DNA of 64,000 nucleotides from Acidovorax delafieldii (GCA_002377855.1 DFQQ01000008.1:62001-126000), one strand, 5' to 3'. Positions 36,149-45,127 are shown, numbered from the stretch's first letter. The notes: generated from the letters alone by a model not told the origin. Made by a program: numbers and translations.

Positions 36149-36362
36149 GGGGTGTCAGTGTCGGGAATCTGGAGTGGATGGGCGACGTGGATCGCCCTGT
36201 AGCGCGAGGAATTGCCCCTCGCAGAGGACGGCACCCTGGCCTGGGTACCCTGTGAAATCACCAGCGGCAACAGCGCACCGTCATGACAACCCCCTCAGCT
36301 ACAATCCGCCGCAGTATAAGCCCGGCCCGGGTTTCACGCCGTTCAACCCCTCCAGAACCCCC

Positions 36363-37424
36363 ATGAAGCAAGTCCGCCGCACCCTTCCCCGACTCCTGCG
36401 CCTGTTGGCACTGACGGCTCTTGTCGGCACGGGTGCAGCGCAGGCGCAAGCCAACGACTATGCCGAAATCACGCAGTTGCTCAAGGCCGGCAAGGCATCA
36501 GAAGCGCTGAGCAAGGCGGACCAGCGATTGTCGGCCAACCCCCGCGACCCTCAGTTGCGCTTCCTCAAGGGCGTGGCGCAGGCCGATTCGGGCAAACCGG
36601 CAGATGCCGTGGCCACGTTCACCAAGCTCACCGAAGAGTACCCAGAACTGCCCGAGCCCTACAACAACCTGGCGGTGCTGTACGCCAACCAAAACCAGCT
36701 GGACAAGGCACGTACCGCGCTGGAAATGGCCATCCGTACCAACCCCAGCTATGCCACTGCCCACGAAAACCTGGGCGATATCTACGCCAAGCTGGCCAGC
36801 CAGGCATACAACAAGGCGCTGCAACTCGATGCAGCCAACGCCACATCGCTCAAGCCCAAGCTGGCACTCATCCGTGAACTGTTCTCGGCCGATACGGCCA
36901 AAGGGACCAAGCCTGTGGCGGCAGCACCCGCCGCAGCGGTGATCGCAACGCAGCGGCCAGCGCCTGCAGCCACAGCTGCGCCTGCGCCAACCCCTGCACC
37001 TGCAGCAGCTCCCGTAGCGCCGGCGGCCAGCCCTGCTGCAGCGCCCAGCGCCGCCCCAGACGCGGTGAAGCAAGAAGCTGCCAAAGACAGCAAGGAAGTG
37101 GCCGCTGCAGTGCAGGCTTGGGCTGCAGCATGGGCTGCCAAGGACATGAAGGGCTACCTCTCTGCTTATGGCAAGGAGTTCAACCCGCCCGGCCGCCAAA
37201 CGCGCGCTGCCTGGGAAAAAGAGCGTGAGGCACGCATCGTGGGCAAGTCCAAGATCACGGTGCAAGTGTCTGATTTGAACGTCTCGGTAAACGGCAACAA
37301 GGCCACGGCCCGTTTCCGCCAGGCCTACAGCGCAGACTCTCTCAACGTTTCCAGCCGCAAGACGCTGGATTTGGTTGAAACCAACGGCCGCTGGCTCATC
37401 GTGCGCGAGGCCACCGGCGGCTGA
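36363..37424 (+). CDS. Periplasmic TPR protein with C-terminal NTF2-like domain
   Basis: The product has 353 residues from ATG 36363, with a signal peptide (LLRLLALTALVGTGAAQAQA). Residues about 30-165 hold TPR-like repeats (YAEITQLLKAGKASEALSKA, PEPYNNLAVLYANQNQLDKA). An Ala/Pro-rich linker of about 60 residues follows. The C-terminal domain, from AAAVQAWAAAWAAKDMKGYL to GRWLIVREATGG, has the SnoaL/NTF2-like pattern with a SAYG segment. A similar tail is found on the next protein. Probably a periplasmic scaffold acting with the L,D-transpeptidase; this is inference. Confidence 0.85.
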   Translation: MKQVRRTLPRLLRLLALTALVGTGAAQAQANDYAEITQLLKAGKASEALSKADQRLSANPRDPQLRFLKGVAQADSGKPADAVATFTKLTEEYPELPEPYNNLAVLYANQNQLDKARTALEMAIRTNPSYATAHENLGDIYAKLASQAYNKALQLDAANATSLKPKLALIRELFSADTAKGTKPVAAAPAAAVIATQRPAPAATAAPAPTPAPAAAPVAPAASPAAAPSAAPDAVKQEAAKDSKEVAAAVQAWAAAWAAKDMKGYLSAYGKEFNPPGRQTRAAWEKEREARIVGKSKITVQVSDLNVSVNGNKATARFRQAYSADSLNVSSRKTLDLVETNGRWLIVREATGG

Positions 37425-37495
37425 GCCGGAGGCAGCCGCATCGCACCCGACCCATCTTGCTTGAGCACTGCTGGCCGTGCGCACCATACCGCCAT

Positions 37496-38866
37496 GTGAC
37501 GGCACTCTTTTCTATTTCTGACAGCCCCTTGACACAGCGCCACAGGGTGGGAGCCCCCACCTGGATCCGCCACGCCGCCAGTGCCCTGACCCTGCTAGCC
37601 TTGGCAGTGCACGCCAGCGCTGCCCCGCCTCCCCCGCCCCCGCGCGCACCTGCCCAGCCGCAGGCCGGGGCAAAAAGCAAGCGCCCAGCAGCGGCTGCGC
37701 AGCGTGCTGCCCCAGCGGTGCCTGTGGTGCAACGCACGCTGCAAGATGGCCAGGCCGAGGCGCGGCTGCTCAAGGTCTACCAGTTGGCCAGCGAGGGCCG
37801 CGGGCGCGAAGCACTGGCCCAGGCCGAAAGTCTGGCGCGCGAGCACCCCAACTTTCAGCTCGCGCAACTGGCGGTCGGAGACTTGCTCGCCGCGCGGGTG
37901 CGCCCCGTCAAGCAGTTGGGCGACGTGCCCGAACCCGCCCTGCCCTACCCGCCCGAGGTGACGGCCGCGCTCGGCGAACTGCGCAACGAATCACGCCAGC
38001 GTGTGCAGGCCCAGCGAACCCGCCCCGCTGCCACCCATATTCCGGCGCAATTTGTCGAGCTCGCACCCCGTTACAAGCACGCCATTGCGGTCGACGCCTC
38101 GCGCTCGCGGCTGTACCTGTTTGAAAACTCGGACAAGGGACTCAAGCTGGTGGCCGACTACTACGCGTCGGTGGGCAAGCTCGGCATTGAGAAGGCCACC
38201 GAAGGCGACCAGCGCACGCCGCTGGGCGTGTACTTCATCACCAGCCGACTGGATCCGGCCACGCTCAAAGACTTTTATGGCGCGGGGGCCCTGCCCATCA
38301 ACTACCCCAACCCCCTGGACCAGATCCGGGGCAAGACCGGCAGTGGCATCTGGTTGCACGGGACTCCGCCCGACCAATTTGCGCGAGCGCCCCTGGCCAC
38401 CGATGGCTGTGTGGCCCTGGCCAATCCTGATCTTGAGCGCATTCTGCGCACTGTGGAACCCCGCTCCACCCCCGTGATCATTGCCAAGCAGTTGCAGTGG
38501 GTGCACGCCCAGTCGGTGCATGCAGAGCGCCAATCCTTTGAGGCGGTGCTCAACGCCTGGCGCGCTGCCAAGTCCGAAGGCGACATGAGCCGCCTGCTGG
38601 GGTTCTATGCGCCTGATTTCCAGAGTTACAAGAAAAAACCCCTGGCGGAGTGGGCCACGGTGTTGCAGGCGGAAGCCCAGGCGCTCAAGGGCCGGACGGT
38701 CCATCTCAAGGACAAGGCCTACCTGCGCTGGACCGACTCGGCCGACACCATGGTGGTAACGTTCGGCGAAGTGGCCGAAGGTGCGCGCACCGGCCCCATC
38801 AAACGCCAGTACTGGACGCGACGCGGCCAGCAGTGGCAAATCTTTTTTGAAGGAGTGATTGGATGA
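37496..38866 (+). CDS. L,D-transpeptidase (YkuD/ErfK type) with NTF2-like tail
   Basis: The product has about 456 residues from GTG 37496; the start is uncertain because the export signal (RHAASALTLLALAVHASA) lies some 22 residues in. A Pro/Ala-rich stretch and helical region precede the YkuD domain (KHAIAVDASRSRLYLFENSD; EGDQRTPLGVYFITSRLD). Its catalytic site is GIWLHGTPP followed by ATDGCVALAN with the nucleophile Cys. The C-terminal 110 residues are an NTF2-like domain (AWRAAKSEGDMSRLLGFYAP). It should cross-link or modify peptidoglycan in the periplasm. Its stop overlaps the next start (ATGA). Confidence 0.88.
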   Translation: MTALFSISDSPLTQRHRVGAPTWIRHAASALTLLALAVHASAAPPPPPPRAPAQPQAGAKSKRPAAAAQRAAPAVPVVQRTLQDGQAEARLLKVYQLASEGRGREALAQAESLAREHPNFQLAQLAVGDLLAARVRPVKQLGDVPEPALPYPPEVTAALGELRNESRQRVQAQRTRPAATHIPAQFVELAPRYKHAIAVDASRSRLYLFENSDKGLKLVADYYASVGKLGIEKATEGDQRTPLGVYFITSRLDPATLKDFYGAGALPINYPNPLDQIRGKTGSGIWLHGTPPDQFARAPLATDGCVALANPDLERILRTVEPRSTPVIIAKQLQWVHAQSVHAERQSFEAVLNAWRAAKSEGDMSRLLGFYAPDFQSYKKKPLAEWATVLQAEAQALKGRTVHLKDKAYLRWTDSADTMVVTFGEVAEGARTGPIKRQYWTRRGQQWQIFFEGVIG

Positions 38867-39444
38867 TTTCCAAAAGAAAATCGATGCTCGCGCTCGCTGG
38901 CATTGCGCTGGCAGCTATGGCTTCAATAGCACCCGTCCAGGCACAGACAGCCCCCAAGGTCAAGCTTGCAACGTCCATGGGCGACATCGTCGTGCAACTG
39001 GACCCTGCAAAAGCGCCAAAGACCGTGGAGAACTTCCTGGCCTACGTGAACGACAAGCACTACGACGGCACGGTGTTCCACCGCGTGATCGACGGCTTCA
39101 TGATCCAGGGCGGCGGCTTCACCGCCGACATGGTGCAAAAGCCCACCAAGGCGCCCATTCCGCTCGAAGCCAGCAACGGCCTCAAGAACGACACCTACAC
39201 CATTGCCATGGCGCGCACCGGCAACCCCAACTCCGCCACATCGCAGTTTTTCATCAACGTGAAAGACAACGCCATGCTCAATGCTCCCAACCCTGACGGC
39301 CACGGCTATGCCGTGTTCGGCAAGGTGGTGGAAGGCACCGCTGTGGTCGACAAGATCAAGGCCGTAGCCACCGGCAACAAGGGCCCGCACCAGAACGTGC
39401 CCAACACCCCCGTCACCATCACGTCCGCCACTTTGGTGAAGTGA
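38863..39444 (+). CDS. Periplasmic cyclophilin-type peptidylprolyl isomerase
   Basis: The product has 193 residues with a signal peptide (LALAGIALAAMASIAPVQAQ). The cyclophilin core reads KTVENFLAYVNDKHYDGTVF, HRVIDGFMIQGGGF and TGNPNSATSQFFINVKDN, with the catalytic-type Arg in FHRVI and the FFIN strand. It catalyses proline isomerisation in the periplasm (PpiA-like). It overlaps the L,D-transpeptidase gene and is followed 45 nt later by a cytoplasmic paralogue. Part of the signal-peptide DNA (38904-38930) weakly resembles a half-site of the dispersed repeat. Confidence 0.93.
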   Translation: MISKRKSMLALAGIALAAMASIAPVQAQTAPKVKLATSMGDIVVQLDPAKAPKTVENFLAYVNDKHYDGTVFHRVIDGFMIQGGGFTADMVQKPTKAPIPLEASNGLKNDTYTIAMARTGNPNSATSQFFINVKDNAMLNAPNPDGHGYAVFGKVVEGTAVVDKIKAVATGNKGPHQNVPNTPVTITSATLVK

Positions 39445-39489
39445 TCTGCGTTTTCAATCCAAGTCCCTTTTCCTGAAAGAAGCATTGCC

Positions 39490-39996
39490 ATGAGCAACCC
39501 ACAAGTCGAACTGCACATCACCGGCTACGGTGTCATCACCCTCGAACTGGACGCTGCGAACGCGCCCAAGTCCACCGAAAACTTCCTGGCCTACGTCAAC
39601 AAGGGCCACTACAACAACACCATCTTCCACCGCGTGATTCCGGGTTTCATGGTGCAAGGCGGCGGCTTTGAGCCTGGCATGAACCAGAAGAACTCGGACG
39701 CCCCCATCGAGAACGAAGCCAAGAACGGCCTGAAGAACGCCAACTACACCGTGGCCATGGCTCGCACCAGCGACCCGCATTCGGCCACTGCGCAGTTCTT
39801 CATCAACGTGGCCGACAACGGCTTCCTGAACCACACCTCCCCCACTCCTCAGGGCTGGGGCTATGCCGTGTTCGGCAAGGTCGTGTCGGGCACCGACGTG
39901 GTGGACAAGATCAAGGCCGTGAAGACGGGCCGCAAGGGCTTCCATGACGACGTGCCCAAGGAAGACGTGGTCATCGAAAAAGCGGTCGCACTCTGA
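39490..39996 (+). CDS. ppiB: Cytoplasmic cyclophilin-type peptidylprolyl isomerase B
   Basis: The product has 168 residues without a signal peptide. It is similar along its length to the preceding protein: KSTENFLAYVNKGHYNNTIF, HRVIPGFMVQGGGF, TSDPHSATAQFFINVADNGF and GWGYAVFGKVVSGTDVVDKI. It is the PpiB-type isomerase. The two genes look like a tandem duplication specialised for two compartments. lpxH follows 16 nt downstream. Confidence 0.95.
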   Translation: MSNPQVELHITGYGVITLELDAANAPKSTENFLAYVNKGHYNNTIFHRVIPGFMVQGGGFEPGMNQKNSDAPIENEAKNGLKNANYTVAMARTSDPHSATAQFFINVADNGFLNHTSPTPQGWGYAVFGKVVSGTDVVDKIKAVKTGRKGFHDDVPKEDVVIEKAVAL

Positions 39997-40012
39997 TCTG
40001 CTTGGCGTCTCT

Positions 40013-40792
40013 GTGATCCCGACCGTGCCGCCGTTCGCGGAGCTCACTGCTCCATCGCACTGGCGCACGGTCGATTTCATTTCGGACCTGCACTTGCAGG
40101 CCAGCGAGCCAGCCACCGTATCCGCTTGGCAGCACTACCTGCAGACCACTCCTGCTGACGCCATATTCCTGCTGGGCGACATTTTTGAAGTCTGGGTGGG
40201 CGACGACGCCCTGCAGGACCCCGCCAGTTTTGAGGCCCAGGTCTGTGCCCGGTTGCGGGCCGCTGCGCAGCGCAGCCCGCTGTACTTCATGCATGGCAAC
40301 CGCGACTTTCTGGCGGGCAATGCCTTTTTGCAGCACTGCGGCATCACGGGCGTTCCAGACCCCCTCGTGCTCAGCTATGCAGGTGAGCGTTACCTGCTCA
40401 CGCATGGGGACCTGCTGTGCATTGACGACGTGGAGTACCAGCGCTTTCGCATGCACGCTCGCAGCAGCGCCTGGCAGCAACAGTTTCTGTCCCAGCCTTT
40501 GGCGATCCGGCGTGCACAGGCGCGGGGTATCCGGCAAGAAAGCGAAGCGCGCAAGCAATCCGGCGCCGTCTATGCCGATGTGGACCACCCTACAGCGATT
40601 GCATGGCTTCGCGCCGCTGGCGCCCACACCCTCATCCACGGCCACACCCACAAGCCCGGTCAACATACGCTGGCACCCGGCCTGCAACGCGTGGTGCTGA
40701 GTGACTGGGACGCGGCGGCATTACCCCTCCGCCAGGAAACACTGCGTTTGTCTGCACAAGGCCTGGAACGCGTGCCGTTGGGCCCCATGTAG
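40013..40792 (+). CDS. lpxH: UDP-2,3-diacylglucosamine diphosphatase
   Basis: The product has 259 residues from GTG 40013, which places the start after ppiB. Metallophosphoesterase motifs are DFISDLHL, FLLGDIFEVWVGDD, FMHGNRDFLAG, LLTHGDLLCIDD and THTLIHGHTHKPG in order (the last as HTLIHGHTHKPG), as in LpxH. It hydrolyses the pyrophosphate of UDP-diacylglucosamine to lipid X in lipid A synthesis at the inner membrane. The ppiB-lpxH order is common in proteobacteria. Confidence 0.94.
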   Translation: MIPTVPPFAELTAPSHWRTVDFISDLHLQASEPATVSAWQHYLQTTPADAIFLLGDIFEVWVGDDALQDPASFEAQVCARLRAAAQRSPLYFMHGNRDFLAGNAFLQHCGITGVPDPLVLSYAGERYLLTHGDLLCIDDVEYQRFRMHARSSAWQQQFLSQPLAIRRAQARGIRQESEARKQSGAVYADVDHPTAIAWLRAAGAHTLIHGHTHKPGQHTLAPGLQRVVLSDWDAAALPLRQETLRLSAQGLERVPLGPM

Positions 40793-40845
40793 CAGGTGTC
40801 TTGAACTCCGGGGCGTGCCCACTGCAGGCCCTGATCCAGCCCACC

Positions 40846-41676
40846 ATGCCACCTCTCTTGAATCGGCTCTGGCGCCATGTGCGAGCCACCGTAGCCCCCG
40901 TGCCCGATATCTCGGCGCAGCTGTGGGTCCAGACCCTGCAGCGCTACTCCTTCCTGGCGCGCCTGTCGCTGCCCGAACAAAGCAAGCTGCGTGCGCTCAG
41001 CGCCTTGTTTCTCGACCAGAAACAGTTCCATGGCGCCCATGGGCTGCAAGTAACCGATGAGATGGCTATCGATATTGCCGCGCAGGCCTGCCTGCCACTG
41101 CTGCACTTGGGCGACGCTGCAAAGGCGCTGGGCTGGTACGACGATTTCGTGACCATCGTGGTGCACCCGGGCGAGGCCGTGGCGCGGCGCCAGACGGTGG
41201 ACGAGGCCGGTGTGGTGCACGAACACACCCAGGTGCTGCTGGGCGAAGCCATGGAGCGCGGCCCGGTGATGCTGAGCTGGCAGCACATTTCCAATGCGCA
41301 CGAGAACACCGCGCGCGGGCACAACGTGGTGGTGCATGAGTTTGTGCACAAGCTGGACATGCGCAGCGGCGACGCCAATGGCTGCCCACCGTTGCCTGCC
41401 GGCTTCATGGGTGCGCGCAGCGGCCGCGCGGCTTATGAAGCCTGGTGGAACGCGTGGGAGCCGGCCTATCAGGACTTTCGCGAGCGTGTGATCAAGGCCG
41501 AGCGCTTTGGGGCCGAGCGGCCGTGGCTGGACAGTTACGGCGCCACCTCACCCACCGAGTTCTTCGCCGTAGCCTGCGAAGCGTACTTTGTGAACCGGGC
41601 CCGGTTCGCGCAAGAGTTTGCGAGCCTGGTGCCGGTGCTGGATGCCTTCTTCCGGCGCGAAGCGCTGGAAGCCTGA
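40846..41676 (+). CDS. mtfA: MtfA-type zinc peptidase
   Basis: The product has 276 residues from ATG 40846. The zinc motif is VVVHEFVHKLDMRSG (HEFVH), with the third-ligand Glu region in TSPTEFFAVACEAYF. Other family blocks are RYSFLARLSLPEQSKLRALS, GWYDDFVTIVVHPGEAV and GPVMLSWQHI. MtfA is a cytosolic peptidase that binds the glucose regulator Mlc in E. coli; its partner here is unknown. It follows lpxH on the same strand. Confidence 0.9.
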   Translation: MPPLLNRLWRHVRATVAPVPDISAQLWVQTLQRYSFLARLSLPEQSKLRALSALFLDQKQFHGAHGLQVTDEMAIDIAAQACLPLLHLGDAAKALGWYDDFVTIVVHPGEAVARRQTVDEAGVVHEHTQVLLGEAMERGPVMLSWQHISNAHENTARGHNVVVHEFVHKLDMRSGDANGCPPLPAGFMGARSGRAAYEAWWNAWEPAYQDFRERVIKAERFGAERPWLDSYGATSPTEFFAVACEAYFVNRARFAQEFASLVPVLDAFFRREALEA

Positions 41677-41737
41677 GGGGCGCGGGCCCACGGGCTGTGC
41701 GCCGGTGGCTGCCTGCTGCAATCCGTTGGGCCCACCC

Positions 41738-41800
41738 ATTTGCTATATTTTCAATAGCTACTAGCGCATATCCATCAAGCGCGAGAGGCTGTTATGGCTC
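41738..41800. repeat. Dispersed palindromic repeat, copy 3 (overlaps aceE stop)
   Basis: TTTTCAATAGCTACTAGCGC and ATCCATCAAGCGCGAGAGG are the two half-sites. The aceE stop codon (41792-41794) lies at the edge of this copy. A 16-base string (41770-41785) is identical to one in the copy inside aceE. Confidence 0.8.
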
Positions 41801-44473
41801 CAGGCCCAACGCAAACCGTGCCGCCTTGGCCACGGCTTGCGCATCCACCCCAAAGAACTGGCGAAGCGCCGCGCGGGTGTCGCTGCGCCCAAAACCATCG
41901 GTGCCCAGGGTGATGTAGCGGCGGCCTTCGGGGATGAAGGCGCGCACCGTCTCGGGCACGGCACGCACATAGTCGGTGGCAGCAACCACCGGGCCCTGTG
42001 TGCCCGCCAGTTGCTGCGCCAGCCATGGCGTTCCTGGGGCGGCAGTGCCGTCCATGGCGCGCTGTTCGCACGCAATGCCGTCACGGGCGAGTTCGCTCCA
42101 GCTCGTCACGCTGAGCACCGTCACGTCGATGCCTTTGGCCGCCAGCAGCTCTGCCGCCTTGACCACTTCGGTGAGGATGGCGCCAGAGCCCATCAGGGTA
42201 ACGGATTTGGATGAAATCGGGCTCTCACGCCCATCCATCAAGCGCGAGCAGCTCTTAAATACATAGCAGCCACGCAGCACACCCTCCGCACCGCCTTCGG
42301 GCAGGTCGGGCTGGGCGTAGTTCTCGTTCATCAGCGTGACGTAGTAGAAAACGTCGCGCTGTTCGGTCACCATCTCGCGCATGCCCGCATCGATGATCAC
42401 CGCCATTTCCCCGGCAAAGGCCGGGTCGTAGGCCTTGCAATTGGGAATGGTGGCGGCCACCAGGTGGCTGGTGCCGTCCTGGTGCTGCAGGCCCTCGCCG
42501 CCCAGCGTGGTGCGGCCCGAGGTGGCGCCCAGCAAAAAGCCCCGCGCACGTTGGTCGGCGGCGGCCCAGATGGCGTCACCCACGCGCTGAAAGCCGAACA
42601 TCGAGTAGTAGATGTAGAACGGCAGCATGGCCAGGCCGTGCACGCTGTAGCTGGTGGCGGCGGCCGTCCAGCTGGCAATGGCGCCGGCCTCGCTGATGCC
42701 CTCTTCCAGTATTTGCCCGTCGAGCGCCTCGCGGTAGCTCAGCACCGAGCCAATGTCTTCGGGCGCATAGCGCTGGCCCACGCTGCTGTAGATGCCGACT
42801 TGCTTGAACAGGTTGGCCATGCCAAAGGTGCGCGCCTCGTCGGCCACGATGGGCACGATGCGCGGGCCGAGTTGCGCATCCTTGAGCAGCGTACCCAACA
42901 TGCGCACGAAGGCCATGGTGGTGCTCATCTCCTTGCCGTCGGCCTGCAGCGCAAACTGGGCGTAGCTTTCGATAGCCGGTACGGGCAGTGCGTCGCAGGC
43001 GGTTTCGCGGCGCGGCAGGTAGCCGCCCAGCGCCTCACGGTGGCTGCGCAGGTAGCGCATCTCGGCGCTGTCTTCAGCAGGCTTGAAGAAGGCGAGGCTG
43101 GTGGCCTGCTCGTCATTCAAAGGCAGGTTGAAGCGGTTGCGAAACTCGATGAGGTCGGTCTCATCGAGCTTCTTCTGGCTGTGCGTGGTCATCTTGCCCT
43201 GCCCGGCCGTGCCCATGCCGTAGCCCTTTTTGGTGTGGGCCAGGATCACGGTGGGCTGTCCCTGGTGGGCGGCGGCCGCAGCGTAAGCGGCGTGGATCTT
43301 CACCAGGTCGTGCCCGCCGCGCTTGAGGCGATCAATCTGCTCGTCCGTCATGCCCTGCGCCAGCGCGGCCAGCTCGGGGCTTTGGCCGAAGAAGTTGTCG
43401 CGGTTGAAGCGCCCGTCCTTGGCGGCAAAGGTCTGCATTTGCCCATCGACCGTGCCCTGCAGCGTGCGCACCAGCGCGCCGGTCAGGTCGCGGGCGAACA
43501 GGCCATCCCAGTCGCTGCCCCACACCAGCTTGACCACGTTCCAGCCCGCGCCGGCAAACAGGCGCTCCAGCTCGTCGATGATGTGGCCGTTGCCACGCAC
43601 GGGTCCGTCCAGGCGCTGCAGGTTGCAGTTGACCACCCAGACCAGGTTGTCGAGCCCCTCGCGTGCGGCCAGAGTAAGGGCGCTCATGGATTCGGGCTCG
43701 TCCATCTCGCCATCACCAAACACGCCCCAGACCTTGCGGTTTGCGCAGTCGAGCAGGTTGCGGTGCGTGAGGTAGCGCATGAACCGAGCGTGGTAGATGC
43801 TGCTGATGGGGCCGATGCCCATCGAGCCGGTGGGGAACTGCCAGAAATCAGGCATCAGCCACGGGTGCGGGTAGCTGCACAGGCCTTGCGCGCCGGCGGC
43901 GGGGGCCGTCAGCTCCTGGCGGTAGTGCATCAGGTCTTGCTCGCTCAGGCGCCCCTCCAGAAACGCCCGCGCATACACGCCCGGCGCGCTGTGCGGCTGA
44001 AAGAACACCAAGTCACCCCGGTGCTGCCCCTCGCCCACGCCTTCACGGGCGCGGAAGAAATGGTTGAACCCGCTTTCAAACAAATCGGCCGCGCTGGCGT
44101 AGCTGGCAATGTGCCCGCCCAGCTCACCGTAGGCCTGGTTGGCCCGCACCACCATGGCCAGCGCATTCCACCGCACGATGGACGCCACGCGCTCCTCCAC
44201 CGCCAGGTCCCCCGGAAAAACCGGCTGGTTCTGCACTGCTACTGTGTTGACATACGGCGTGTTGAGCTGTGGCTGCCAGCCAATTTGCCGGGTGCGCGCC
44301 AAGTGCACCAACTCGCTCAAGATGTGCCGGGCTCGCTCGGGCCCTTCCGTGGCCACCAGGGCCAGGAAGGCGTCGCGCCATTCTGCGGTTTCTTGAGGAT
44401 CTGCATCCGGCGCACCCAGGGTGCCAGAAGAGTCAGCGGCTTGCAGCAGGGTGTGGGGCGTTGGCGCGTTCAT
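41792..44473 (-). CDS. AceE-type 2-oxoacid dehydrogenase E1 component, stand-alone
   Basis: The product has 893 residues from ATG 44473. TPP-enzyme features: GHIASYASAADLFESGFNHF, SYPHPWLMPDFWQFPTGSMG, the Mg-TPP motif GDGEMDEPES to NCNLQRLDG, HTKKGYGMGTAGQGKMTTHS, and the pyrimidine-domain SYSVHGLAMLPFYIYYSMFG. It decarboxylates pyruvate or 2-oxobutyrate for a lipoyl E2; no E2 or E3 gene is near. Divergence from an Lrp-type regulator recalls mdeB/mdeR of Pseudomonas, so 2-oxobutyrate is possible. Residues about 741-757 are encoded by an inserted palindromic repeat. Confidence 0.92.
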   Translation of the reverse strand: MNAPTPHTLLQAADSSGTLGAPDADPQETAEWRDAFLALVATEGPERARHILSELVHLARTRQIGWQPQLNTPYVNTVAVQNQPVFPGDLAVEERVASIVRWNALAMVVRANQAYGELGGHIASYASAADLFESGFNHFFRAREGVGEGQHRGDLVFFQPHSAPGVYARAFLEGRLSEQDLMHYRQELTAPAAGAQGLCSYPHPWLMPDFWQFPTGSMGIGPISSIYHARFMRYLTHRNLLDCANRKVWGVFGDGEMDEPESMSALTLAAREGLDNLVWVVNCNLQRLDGPVRGNGHIIDELERLFAGAGWNVVKLVWGSDWDGLFARDLTGALVRTLQGTVDGQMQTFAAKDGRFNRDNFFGQSPELAALAQGMTDEQIDRLKRGGHDLVKIHAAYAAAAAHQGQPTVILAHTKKGYGMGTAGQGKMTTHSQKKLDETDLIEFRNRFNLPLNDEQATSLAFFKPAEDSAEMRYLRSHREALGGYLPRRETACDALPVPAIESYAQFALQADGKEMSTTMAFVRMLGTLLKDAQLGPRIVPIVADEARTFGMANLFKQVGIYSSVGQRYAPEDIGSVLSYREALDGQILEEGISEAGAIASWTAAATSYSVHGLAMLPFYIYYSMFGFQRVGDAIWAAADQRARGFLLGATSGRTTLGGEGLQHQDGTSHLVAATIPNCKAYDPAFAGEMAVIIDAGMREMVTEQRDVFYYVTLMNENYAQPDLPEGGAEGVLRGCYVFKSCSRLMDGRESPISSKSVTLMGSGAILTEVVKAAELLAAKGIDVTVLSVTSWSELARDGIACEQRAMDGTAAPGTPWLAQQLAGTQGPVVAATDYVRAVPETVRAFIPEGRRYITLGTDGFGRSDTRAALRQFFGVDAQAVAKAARFALGLEP
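42204..42263. repeat. Dispersed palindromic repeat, copy 4, in-frame inside the E1 gene
   Basis: On the minus strand AGCTGCTCGCGCTTGATGG followed by GGGCGTGAGAGC matches the family; 42233-42248 is identical to 41770-41785. It encodes SCSRLMDGRESPISSKS between GCY and VTLMGSG without breaking the frame. Confidence 0.8.
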
Positions 44474-44574
44474 GCATGCACTGTAGTGCGCGTTGAGCCG
44501 AATAGGTTGCCGATTTCTCTCAGCATTTCTCCTATGAAGGCACATTCTGCCGAGAAAAACATAAACTGCAGCAC

Positions 44575-45048
44575 ATGAAACTGGACGCGATCGACTTGCG
44601 CATACTGGCCCAGCTGCAGGCAGACGGCTCCCTTTCCAACGTGGAGTTGGCGCGTCGCGTGCATCTGTCGCCGTCGCCTTGCTTGGCACGCGTCAAAGCA
44701 CTCGAATCCGCGGGCGTCATCAGCCGCTACGTGGCGCTGGCCAGCGCTGGTGCACTGGGATTGGGCTTGAACGTGTTCATCAGCATCAGCCTTAAAACCC
44801 AGAGCAAGGAAGCCTTGGCGGATTTTGAACGCCGCATTGCCGAGCACGACGAGGTGATGGAGTGCTATTTGATGACCGGCGATAGCGACTACCTGATCCG
44901 CGTCGCCCTGGCGGATATGGCAGCGCTGGAGCGATTCATCCTGGAGCAGCTATCACCCATCCCAGGCGTGGAGAAAATCCGGTCAAGCTTCGCGCTAAAG
45001 CAGGTGCGCTACAAGACGGCCCTTCCCTTGCCTGCTGAGGGCCGCTGA
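44575..45048 (+). CDS. Lrp/AsnC-family transcriptional regulator
   Basis: The product has 157 residues. The N-terminal helix-turn-helix reads LDAIDLRILAQLQADGSLSN, VELARRVHLSPSPCLARVKA and LESAGVISRYVA. The RAM ligand domain has VFISISLKTQSKEALADFER, VMECYLMTGDSDYLIRVALA and LSPIPGVEKIRSSFALK. It is divergent from the E1 gene (101 nt between start codons) and probably controls it in response to an amino acid. Confidence 0.94.
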   Translation: MKLDAIDLRILAQLQADGSLSNVELARRVHLSPSPCLARVKALESAGVISRYVALASAGALGLGLNVFISISLKTQSKEALADFERRIAEHDEVMECYLMTGDSDYLIRVALADMAALERFILEQLSPIPGVEKIRSSFALKQVRYKTALPLPAEGR

Positions 45049-45127
45049 GCCGCGATGGGTGTGCAGGGCACCTTCCGCCCGGATGGCGCGCGCCGTTTGA
45101 CGCGGGCCGTCCAGCAGCGTTGGATGC

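Noticed and set aside
42464..44578. 704-codon open frame on the plus strand opposite the E1 gene
   Set aside because: The minus-strand frame encodes a full AceE-type protein with all motifs; the opposite frame is a GC-driven shadow without recognisable domains.
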